DNA of 64,000 nt from Pseudomonas graminis (GTDB lineage Bacteria; Pseudomonadota; Gammaproteobacteria; Pseudomonadales; Pseudomonadaceae). The notes under the pieces were generated by a model. That model searched no databases, was not told the origin of the DNA, and saw nothing but the letters and a program-made list of their open reading frames with translations. This document shows, piece after piece, positions 14,768 to 22,678 of this stretch. Every line of letters starts with the position of its first letter. Position 1 is the first letter of the stretch. Where the stretch lies: assembly GCF_900111735.1 (NCBI RefSeq), contig NZ_FOHW01000032.1, positions 1 to 64,000 on the forward strand, in the 5' to 3' direction. The position numbers and the translations under genes were made by a program.

Positions 14768-17461
14768 TCAGGCCAGAGGGCCGCGCGGGTAGCGACGCAA
14801 CTTCTCGATCAGCTCTTCGCCCGGAATCGGTTTGTCGAACAGATAGCCCTGACCAACGTCGCAGCGGTGGCGACGCAAGAAGGCCAGCTGCGCCGCCGTT
14901 TCGATGCCTTCGGCGACCACGGTCAGCTTGAGGTTGTGCGCCATGGCGATGACCGCCGAGGTGATTTCCATGTCGTCCTGATCATCGGGAATGTCCCGAA
15001 TGAAGCTGCGGTCGATCTTGATCACGTCGATGGGGAATTTCTTCAGGTAACTGAACGACGAATAACCCGTACCGAAGTCATCCATCGCGAGGGTCAAGCC
15101 GAGGGTCTTAAGCGACTCGAGTTGCAGGCGCGTGTCTTCGGTCGCTTCCAGCAGCAGGCCCTCAGTCAGCTCCAGTTCCAGCAGCGACGGGTCGAGCTGT
15201 TCGTCACGCAGAATACCGGCGAGCGAAGAAACCAGCTCCGGATCGGAAAACTGTTTCGGTGACACGTTGATGGCCACATGCAGCTTGCCGTATCCGGCGG
15301 CGGTCAGTTGTTTGCTCATGCGGCAGGACTGGCGCGCGACCCATTTCCCGATCGGGATGATCAGGCCAGTTTCTTCGGCGACGCTGATGAACTGGTCCGG
15401 ACGGATCATGCCTTTTTCCGGATGATTCCAGCGCAACAGCGCTTCCATGCCCAGCAAACGGCCACTGCGCAGGCACAGCTTGGGCTGGTAGAAGACTTCC
15501 AGTTCGTTCTGTGTCAGCGCGCGACGCAGGTTGTTCTCGACGAACAGCTTGTAGCTTGCCTCGGCGTTCAGCGCTTCGGTGAACACCTGCACCTGATGCT
15601 TGCCGTTGGCCTTGGCCTTATGCAGCGCCAGGCCTGCGTTTTTCATCAGCGTCTGCGGGTCGCGGCCATGGATCGGCGCGCAGGCCAGCCCCACCGAGCC
15701 GGTTACGCTGATCAACTGATTGTCGACGAACATTGGCTTGTCCAGCGTGCTCAGCACCTGGCTGGCGACGCGTTGGCCTTCCTCTGGGGTGGTGTCGTCG
15801 AGCAGTACAGCGAATTCGTTACTGGCAAAGCGCGCCAGAATGCCGGTCGGGTTCAGGCTATTGCGCAGGCGACGGGCAAGGCTGATCAGCAGCTTGTCAC
15901 CGGTCTGGTGGCCAAGGCTGTCGTTGATGCGCTTGAAGTTGTCGATGTCCACCAGCAAAAGACTGATCGGCGTCTCGACGTCCCGGGCAAAGTGCTCGTC
16001 CAGGGTTCGGATGAACGCCGGACGGTTGCCCAGACTGGTCAGATTGTCGGTGTACGCCAGGCGCTCGATCCGCTGCTGGGAGAGCTTGGCCTGGGTGATG
16101 TCCTCGTAGATGCCGATGTAATGGGTCAGTTCGCGGTTGTCGCCGTAAACCTTGGAAATCGACAGCTGGCCCCAGTACGGTTCCAGATTTTTGCGTCGGC
16201 TCTTGAACTCGCCCTGCCAGCTGTTCCCGTTGACCAGGCTGGAATTCGCGTCGAGCAGCAGCGGGCTGAGATTTTCCAGCGCCGGCAGCTCCGAGAGTTG
16301 CTGTCCGTGGACCTCATCGGCCGGGTATTGAGTGATCTCGGTGAAGCTTGGGTTGACGTACTCGACCACGCCGTCGCGGTTGACCAGCAGAAACGCATTG
16401 GCGCTCTGCTCCACGGCACGCTGAAACAGGTGCAGGGCGCTGGTGGCGGTGCGGCGGTTGTGATTGTTGATGGCGTGGGCAAACTGATCGGCCAGCTCAC
16501 CGGCAAAAGCAATCTCATCGGACTGCCATTCCCGTGGCGTGCCGGTCTGCTCAAGGCACAGCACGCCCACCACCTGGCCATCAATGCGCACCCCAGCATC
16601 GAGAATCGCGGTGATGTCTTGGGTGCGCAGTCGCTGAACCAGCTCGCGCGTACGCGGATCCTGCTCGACATCGTTGACGTCAATGGCGCGGCTGGTGTGC
16701 AGCACGTCCAGGTAGCTGGGGAATTCGCTGATGTCGATCGCGCCGGTCTTGGGGAACGTGCTGGTATCCCGGCGGTACTCGGCAATCGGCTCAAGGGTCT
16801 TGCCGTTGAGATTCCACAGACTGGCGCAAGAGATGTCGTAAATCTCGCAAGCGCTCTTGGTGATCAGCTCAGCGGCTTCCTGCAGTGAGTTGTTCGAGCT
16901 GTAGCGATGGCGCGCCAGACGCAAAATCAGGCTCTGCTGCGCGCGAACTCGCTCAAGGTGCAGCAATTGTTCGTGCTGGGCACGCTGGTTGAGTTCCAGT
17001 GCGATCTGCAGGCGGGAGTTCTGCACCTCCAGATCGGGGCCCATGACCAGTTCGCCGGGCTCAGCTTGCTCACCGACCACCATCAGATACCCGCGCAGCA
17101 GATGCCGATTGTGCTGCTTGTATCCCTCACCGATCTCCACCAGCCCCAATGGGCCGCGCGTCGTGTGCAGGGTGTAGCGAATGATGTAATGGGCGCTGCC
17201 CGCCAGTTGCATCTGCACGGCGTCGTGCAATTGATAGCGCGCTTCGGGCTCCATGAGACTGGCGTAAGGCGTACCCACCAGCGCGCAGAGCTCGACGGCG
17301 GGCATGCTGAATTGCTTTTCGCAGTTCGGATCCAGGTAGAGCATGGCCCAGCCGGGTTCGTTCAGCCGCTCGAAACGCAGCATGCCGAGCCGCGAGGGCA
17401 CCGGTAGTTGCGTCACGACCTCGGCCGCCGGTCTTCCGGCAGCATCGGGTTGGCTTTTCAT
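14768..17461 (-). CDS. dipA: PAS-GAF-PAS-GGDEF-EAL cyclic-di-GMP phosphodiesterase (DipA/Pch-like)
   Basis: An 897-residue cytoplasmic signalling protein. An N-terminal PAS-like region is followed by GAF (about 185-340), PAS (about 345-460), GGDEF (about 470-635) and EAL (about 645-890). The GGDEF active-site motif is ASNEF (about 546-550), so cyclase activity is probably lost. The EAL side keeps EALLRW (from Glu673) and DDFGTGYSS (from Asp794), so c-di-GMP hydrolysis is expected. P. aeruginosa DipA, in the same place between msrA and aceFE, promotes biofilm dispersal and motility. The degenerate GGDEF may serve as a GTP sensor; that part is inference. Confidence 0.9.
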   Translation of the reverse strand: MKSQPDAAGRPAAEVVTQLPVPSRLGMLRFERLNEPGWAMLYLDPNCEKQFSMPAVELCALVGTPYASLMEPEARYQLHDAVQMQLAGSAHYIIRYTLHTTRGPLGLVEIGEGYKQHNRHLLRGYLMVVGEQAEPGELVMGPDLEVQNSRLQIALELNQRAQHEQLLHLERVRAQQSLILRLARHRYSSNNSLQEAAELITKSACEIYDISCASLWNLNGKTLEPIAEYRRDTSTFPKTGAIDISEFPSYLDVLHTSRAIDVNDVEQDPRTRELVQRLRTQDITAILDAGVRIDGQVVGVLCLEQTGTPREWQSDEIAFAGELADQFAHAINNHNRRTATSALHLFQRAVEQSANAFLLVNRDGVVEYVNPSFTEITQYPADEVHGQQLSELPALENLSPLLLDANSSLVNGNSWQGEFKSRRKNLEPYWGQLSISKVYGDNRELTHYIGIYEDITQAKLSQQRIERLAYTDNLTSLGNRPAFIRTLDEHFARDVETPISLLLVDIDNFKRINDSLGHQTGDKLLISLARRLRNSLNPTGILARFASNEFAVLLDDTTPEEGQRVASQVLSTLDKPMFVDNQLISVTGSVGLACAPIHGRDPQTLMKNAGLALHKAKANGKHQVQVFTEALNAEASYKLFVENNLRRALTQNELEVFYQPKLCLRSGRLLGMEALLRWNHPEKGMIRPDQFISVAEETGLIIPIGKWVARQSCRMSKQLTAAGYGKLHVAINVSPKQFSDPELVSSLAGILRDEQLDPSLLELELTEGLLLEATEDTRLQLESLKTLGLTLAMDDFGTGYSSFSYLKKFPIDVIKIDRSFIRDIPDDQDDMEITSAVIAMAHNLKLTVVAEGIETAAQLAFLRRHRCDVGQGYLFDKPIPGEELIEKLRRYPRGPLA

Positions 17462-17735
17462 GGAAAGAACTCGCTTTCAGGGTGCTGTCGCGCACGGGCA
17501 AAGAGCCCGTCTTTAAATCGCGTGCCGCAAGGTTGCATCATGGCGCACAGGCTGACAAGTCAGCGCGATGGCTTAGTGCTATAAATCTGTCGGCAGACGG
17601 TTGATTTACTGGAGGTAATTGGCCGGATTGTCGGGGTGAGGATCAGGCGGCTGGTGTTTGTGCATCATCAGCTATCGGCAGCTCGGCCGAATACTGTAGG
17701 GACTTGTTGTCGTGAATGGATGCCTTTTCAAACGG
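17462..17735. other. Upstream region of dipA
   Basis: The stretch before dipA up to the aceF terminators holds no supportable gene. It presumably carries the dipA promoter, but I see no convincing -10/-35 pair and no palindrome worth naming. Confidence 0.4.
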
Positions 17736-17765
17736 CAAAAAAAGCCCCGCCAGTGGGCGGGGTTG
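17736..17765 (-). terminator. Second intrinsic terminator after aceF
   Basis: On the minus strand CCCCGCC-CACT-GGCGGGG is followed by CTTTTTTT. It is a strong terminator lying about 65 bases after the aceF stop and insulates dipA from aceEF transcription. Confidence 0.9.
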
Positions 17766-17784
17766 AGGTACGAGCGTGGCAGCT

Positions 17785-17822
17785 CGAAAAAGCGAAGGCC
17801 CGTTTCGCTTGAAACGGGCCTT
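17785..17822 (-). terminator. First intrinsic terminator after aceF
   Basis: A perfect 12-base-pair stem, AAGGCCCGTTTC / GAAACGGGCCTT (17795-17822), with a 4-base loop, followed on the minus strand by CGCTTTTTCG. It begins eight bases after the aceF stop. Together with 17736-17765 it makes a tandem terminator. Confidence 0.85.
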
Positions 17823-17829
17823 GTACGGC

Positions 17830-19500
17830 TTACAGCAGAATGGTGCGGATGTCCGCGAGCAATTCGCTCAGACGCTTGGTAAAGCGTGCAGCAGCGGCGC
17901 CATTGATCACGCGGTGATCGTAGGACAGCGACAACGGCAGCATCAGGCGTGGCTGGAAAGCCTTGCCGTCCCAGACCGGTTGCATGGTGGCCTTGGACAC
18001 GCCAAGGATCGCCACTTCCGGCGCGTTGACGATCGGCGTGAAGCCGGTGCCGCCAATGTGACCCAGGCTGGAGATAGTGAAGCAGGCGCCTTGCATGTCG
18101 TTGGCCGACAGCTTTTTGGAACGCGCTTTTTCAGCCAGCTCGGCTGCTTCGGCCGCCAGTTGCAGCAGGCTCTTCTGATCGACGTTCTTGATGACCGGGA
18201 CCAGCAGGCCTTCCGGTGTGTCCACCGCGAAACCGATGTTGAAGTATTTCTTGCGAATGATCGCTTTGCCGCTTGGCGCCAGCGAACTGTTGAAGTCCGG
18301 CAGTTCCTTGAGCATATGCGCGCTGGCCTTGAGCAGCAGCGGCAGCACGGTCAGCTTCACGCCAGCTTTTTCAGCCACGGCTTTCTGCGCGATACGGAAA
18401 GCTTCCAGGTCGGTGATGTCGGCCTGGTCGAATTGCGTGACGTGCGGAATGTTCAGCCAGCTGCGGTGCAGACCGGTTGCGCCCAGCTGCATCAGACGCG
18501 TCATCGGCACTTCTTCGGTTTCGCCGAAACGGCTGAAATCGACTTCCGGAATCGGCGGGATGCCCATGCCGCCCGCAGCGCCGCCAGCAGCAGGCGCGTC
18601 CTTGGACTTGGTCATGATGGATTTGACGTAGGCCTGTACATCTTCTTTCAGCACGCGACCGTGTGGGCCAGTTGCCGAAACAGCGTTCAGCTCGACGCCA
18701 AACTCGCGAGCCAGCTGACGAACAGCCGGGCCAGCGTGAACCTTGGCGCCATTGTTCGCAGGTGCGGCGGCGGGTGCGGCAGCAGGCGCAGTAGAGCTTT
18801 CAGCTTTCGCAGCCGGAGCAGCAGCGGCCGCCGGAGCAGCCGCTTCAGCCTTGGCCGGAGCCGGGGCAGCCGCCTGAGCAGGCGCGGCAGCAGGTGCAGC
18901 ACCCGCCACTTTCAGTTTCAGAATCAGGTCGCCAGTGCCGACTTCGTCTTCGACCTTGACGCTGATGCTTTCGACAACGCCTGCGGCTGGAGACGGGATC
19001 TCCATCGAGGCTTTGTCAGATTCCAGGGTGATCAAGGATTGATCAGCTTCGATGCTGTCGCCCACTTTGACCATCAGCTCGATGATACGAGCCTTGCCCG
19101 ACGAACCGATGTCCGGGACGTGAATGTCCTGGACAGTTTCCGAAGCAGCAGGTGCAGCCGCTGCGGCAGGCGCAGGTTCGGCTTCGGCTGGCTTCTCGGC
19201 AGGCTTTTCAGCAGTAGGGGCAGGCGCGGCAGCGGCAGGTGCAGCAGCAGGCTCGGCCGCCGCTTCGCCTTCCACTTCCAGCTCAAACAATTCGTCGCCT
19301 TCTTTCAGGCGGTCGCCCAGCTTCACTTTCATCGCCTTGATGACACCGGCTTTAGGCGCAGGGATTTCCATGCTTGCCTTGTCCGACTCCAGCGTCAGCA
19401 CGCTCTGGTCAGCCTCGATGCGATCACCGACCTTGACCATCAACTCAATGACTTCACCTTCACCGTTGCCGATGTCGGGTACGCGAATTAACTCACTCAC
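17830..19500 (-). CDS. aceF: Pyruvate dehydrogenase E2, dihydrolipoamide acetyltransferase
   Basis: Core of the pyruvate dehydrogenase complex; transfers acetyl groups from E1 to CoA. Two lipoyl domains are visible, with lipoylated Lys41 and Lys163, each in ESDKASMEIP. They are joined by long Ala/Pro/Glu linkers. The peripheral subunit-binding domain is at about 254-290 (AVRQLAREFGVELN), and the catalytic domain ends with SYDHRVINGA (His529). Start is GTG at 19500 with AAGGAG upstream. It follows aceE by 146 bases on the same strand. Two lipoyl domains, 556 residues, is a usual Pseudomonas form. Confidence 0.98.
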   Translation of the reverse strand: MSELIRVPDIGNGEGEVIELMVKVGDRIEADQSVLTLESDKASMEIPAPKAGVIKAMKVKLGDRLKEGDELFELEVEGEAAAEPAAAPAAAAPAPTAEKPAEKPAEAEPAPAAAAAPAASETVQDIHVPDIGSSGKARIIELMVKVGDSIEADQSLITLESDKASMEIPSPAAGVVESISVKVEDEVGTGDLILKLKVAGAAPAAAPAQAAAPAPAKAEAAAPAAAAAPAAKAESSTAPAAAPAAAPANNGAKVHAGPAVRQLAREFGVELNAVSATGPHGRVLKEDVQAYVKSIMTKSKDAPAAGGAAGGMGIPPIPEVDFSRFGETEEVPMTRLMQLGATGLHRSWLNIPHVTQFDQADITDLEAFRIAQKAVAEKAGVKLTVLPLLLKASAHMLKELPDFNSSLAPSGKAIIRKKYFNIGFAVDTPEGLLVPVIKNVDQKSLLQLAAEAAELAEKARSKKLSANDMQGACFTISSLGHIGGTGFTPIVNAPEVAILGVSKATMQPVWDGKAFQPRLMLPLSLSYDHRVINGAAAARFTKRLSELLADIRTILL

Positions 19501-19646
19501 AATGTCTCTCCTTAGGAGAACCTGTTCCTCGACTGCGCCGAGTCTTCTGCAACGAAACAGCCTGGATGCTCATTTACCGAGGTAAATTCCGCATCGGCGG
19601 CTGTTTCGCGCATGTTTCAGCGCTCTATTCGATCGTTACGCAGACC

Positions 19647-22292
19647 TTAGCAGTCCAGCGGGTTGCGCTTTTCAGGATCAATGCCGAACTTGGCAATGGC
19701 TTCCGCCACGACCTTAGGTTCGATATCGCCGCGATCGGCCAAGGCTTCCAGCGCTGCCAGCACCACGAAGTGACGGTCAACTTCGAAGAAGTTGCGCAGC
19801 TTCTTGCGGCTGTCGCTACGGCCGAAACCGTCGGTGCCCAGCACTTTGTATTCCTTGGTCGGAACCCACTGACGGATCTGGTCGGCGAACAGTTTCATGT
19901 AGTCGGTCGAAGCGATCACCGGACCTTTACGGCCGTTGAGGCATTCTTCAACGTAGCTCAACTGTGGCTTCTGACCCGGCTTCAGACGGTTGCTGCGCTC
20001 TACGGCCAGGCCGTCTCGACGCAATTCGTTGAAGCTGGTGACGCTCCAGACGTCCGCGCCAATGTTGAACTGCTCGCGCAGGATCTTCGCCGCTTCGCGT
20101 ACTTCACGCAGGATGGTGCCCGAACCCAGCAGCTGCACGTGGTGCGCGGCTTCCTTGGTGTCTTCTTCGAGCAGGTACATGCCCTTGATGATGCCTTCCT
20201 CGGAACCGGCCGGCATGGCAGGTTGCGTGTAGGACTCGTTCATCACGGTCAGGTAGTAGAAGACGTCCTGTTGTTCTTCGAACATCTTCTTCATGCCGTC
20301 CTGAATGATCACCGCCAGCTCGTAGCCGTAGGTTGGATCGAAGGTGCGGCAGTTCGGGATGGTCGAGGCCAGGATGTGGCTGTGACCGTCTTCGTGCTGC
20401 AGACCTTCACCGTTCAGGGTGGTACGGCCGGCAGTGCCGCCGATCAGGAAGCCACGGGTGCGGCTGTCGCCTGCGGCCCATGCCAGGTCGCCGATACGCT
20501 GGAAACCGAACATCGAGTAGAAGATGTAGAACGGAATCATCGGCTGGTTGTGGCTGCTGTACGAAGTACCTGCCGCGATGAACGACGACATCGCGCCGGC
20601 TTCGTTGATGCCTTCCTCGAGGATCTGACCCTTCTTGTCCTCGCGGTAGAACATCACTTGTTCTTTGTCGACTGGCTCGTACAGCTGGCCTACGGAAGAG
20701 TAGATACCCAACTGACGGAACATGCCTTCCATACCGAAAGTACGGGCTTCGTCCGGGATGATCGGGACGATGCGCTGACCCACTTCCTTGTCCTTGACCA
20801 GTTGGGTCAGGATGCGCACGAACGCCATAGTGGTGGAAATTTCGCGGTCGCCGGAGCCGTCAAGGATGGCCTTGAGGGTTTCCAGTGGCGGAGTCGGCAG
20901 GTTGAAGCTCTGTGCGCGACGCTGTGGTACGAAGCCGCCCAGTGCAGCGCGACGCTCGGCCAGGTAACGCGCCTCGGCGCTGCCTTCTTCCGGCTTGAAG
21001 AACGGCAGGGCTTCGAGCTGATCGTCTTTGATCGGGATGTCGAAGCGGTCACGGAAGTGACGCAGGCTGTCGACATCGACCTTCTTGGTGTTGTGCGCGG
21101 TGTTTTTCGCTTCACCGGCGCCGGTGCCATAACCCTTAATGGTCTTGGCCAGAACCACGGTCGGCTGACCCTTGTGGTTCACCGCTGCGTGGTACGCCGC
21201 GTAGACCTTGTACGGGTCGTGGCCGCCACGGTTCAGCTTCCAGATTTCGTCGTCGGACATATCCGCAACCATCGCCTTGAGTTCTGGCGAGTTGAAGAAG
21301 TGTTCGCGCACGAAAGCGCCGTCTTTGGCTTTGTAGTTCTGGTATTCGCCGTCGATGACTTCGTCCATGCGACGTTGCAGGATGCCGTCAACGTCTTTGG
21401 CCAGCAGTGGGTCCCAGAAACGGCCCCAGATGACTTTGGTCACGTTCCACTGAGCACCGCGGAACACGCCTTCCAGTTCCTGGATGATCTTGGCGTTGCC
21501 GCGAACCGGACCGTCCAGACGCTGCAGGTTGCAGTTCACGACGAAGATCAGGTTGTCGAGCTTCTCGCGACCGGCCAGGGCGATGGCGCCCAGGGATTCC
21601 GGCTCGTCGGTCTCGCCGTCGCCCAGGAAGCACCAGACTTTCTGCTTGCCTTCAGGGATGTAACCGCGGTGCTCCAGGTACTTCATGAAGCGCGCCTGGT
21701 AGATCGCCTGAATCGGACCCAGACCCATGGAAACGGTCGGGAACTGCCAGAAGTCTTTCATCAGCCACGGGTGCGGATAGGACGACAGACCGTTGCCATC
21801 GACTTCCTGACGGAAGTTGTTCATCTGGTCTTCGGTGATGCGGCCTTCCATGAACGCACGGGCGTAGACGCCTGGCGATGCGTGACCCTGGAAGTAGATC
21901 AGGTCGCCGCCGTGTTCGTCGGTCGGGGCCTGAAAGAAGTAGTTGAAGCCGATGTCGTACAGGGTTGCGCTGGAGGCGAAGCTGGAGATATGACCGCCCA
22001 GATCCGGGTCGCCGATGTTGGTCTTGACCACCATCGCCAAAGCGTTCCAACGTACCAGCGAGCGAATGCGGCGTTCCATGAACAGGTCGCCGGGCATGCG
22101 TGCTTCGTGGGTAACGGGGATGGTGTTGCGATACGGCGTGGTGATGGCGTAAGGCAGTTGCGAACCACTTCGTGTGGCCAACTCACCCATACGGGTCATC
22201 AGATAATGAGCACGGTCTTCGCCTTCTTTGTCGAGAACCGATTCCAGGGCGTCCAGCCATTCCTGGGTTTCGACGGGATCGAGGTCTTGCAT
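19647..22292 (-). CDS. aceE: Pyruvate dehydrogenase E1 component (homodimeric type)
   Basis: Thiamine-diphosphate enzyme that decarboxylates pyruvate and acetylates the lipoyl groups of AceF. The 881 residues match the homodimeric E1 family. The ThDP motif runs from LGDGETDEPES to VNCNLQRLDGP, around residues 219-250. GGAG precedes the ATG. It is the first gene of aceE-aceF. The upstream gap shared with glnE carries two TGTAGTnnnACTACA-type palindromes, so expression is probably set by a sugar-catabolism repressor (see 22406-22472). Confidence 0.98.
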   Translation of the reverse strand: MQDLDPVETQEWLDALESVLDKEGEDRAHYLMTRMGELATRSGSQLPYAITTPYRNTIPVTHEARMPGDLFMERRIRSLVRWNALAMVVKTNIGDPDLGGHISSFASSATLYDIGFNYFFQAPTDEHGGDLIYFQGHASPGVYARAFMEGRITEDQMNNFRQEVDGNGLSSYPHPWLMKDFWQFPTVSMGLGPIQAIYQARFMKYLEHRGYIPEGKQKVWCFLGDGETDEPESLGAIALAGREKLDNLIFVVNCNLQRLDGPVRGNAKIIQELEGVFRGAQWNVTKVIWGRFWDPLLAKDVDGILQRRMDEVIDGEYQNYKAKDGAFVREHFFNSPELKAMVADMSDDEIWKLNRGGHDPYKVYAAYHAAVNHKGQPTVVLAKTIKGYGTGAGEAKNTAHNTKKVDVDSLRHFRDRFDIPIKDDQLEALPFFKPEEGSAEARYLAERRAALGGFVPQRRAQSFNLPTPPLETLKAILDGSGDREISTTMAFVRILTQLVKDKEVGQRIVPIIPDEARTFGMEGMFRQLGIYSSVGQLYEPVDKEQVMFYREDKKGQILEEGINEAGAMSSFIAAGTSYSSHNQPMIPFYIFYSMFGFQRIGDLAWAAGDSRTRGFLIGGTAGRTTLNGEGLQHEDGHSHILASTIPNCRTFDPTYGYELAVIIQDGMKKMFEEQQDVFYYLTVMNESYTQPAMPAGSEEGIIKGMYLLEEDTKEAAHHVQLLGSGTILREVREAAKILREQFNIGADVWSVTSFNELRRDGLAVERSNRLKPGQKPQLSYVEECLNGRKGPVIASTDYMKLFADQIRQWVPTKEYKVLGTDGFGRSDSRKKLRNFFEVDRHFVVLAALEALADRGDIEPKVVAEAIAKFGIDPEKRNPLDC

Positions 22293-22678
22293 GGCTTGCT
22301 CCAGGGCGGAAAGGCTTCCAGAATCGGTTGCCTGAGTTTGTTGCGACTGGCCTTGTGGGCAGACGATATAAAATTCTTGGATGACCGGATGGGTCCCCGG
22401 TGTTGTGTAGTTTTACTACAAATCTCGGGCTAATTCAGCTTTTTGACTTGTATATACAGTAGTAAAACTACAGCAGAGCGTGGTTATCGCTCGTAGTGCA
22501 GTGTCCGGTAAAGCAGTGTTGTCGGTGCAAAAATCTGACGAGTCGCCTGATTAATAATGCTGGCAGCCAAGAATCGCCAGCCATCAGCAATTTTTAACCT
22601 TTGTTCGACAGTCCGTCCGTTGCGTGTACACACCCCGCTGTGGCGGACTGTCATTTGAACGCCGATCAAGGATAGACC
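22293..22678. promoter_or_regulatory. Divergent aceE-glnE control region with two HexR-like palindromes
   Basis: A 386-base gap. TGTAGTTTTACTACA (22406-22420) is a perfect 15-base palindrome-type site; AGTAGTAAAACTACA (22458-22472) is nearly its reverse complement. Centres are 52 bases apart, close to five helical turns. A TATATA lies at 22451-22456 and TTGACT at 22443-22448. The sites agree with the TGTARTnnnAYTACA pattern known for HexR, the KDPG-responsive repressor of glucose catabolism. Assignment to HexR is inference. Confidence 0.65.

Noticed and set aside
19566..22433. Very long plus-strand open frame opposite aceE
   Set aside because: It is antisense to a certain gene in GC-rich DNA, where third-position bias leaves the opposite strand open. 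It has no family sequence and no ribosome site.
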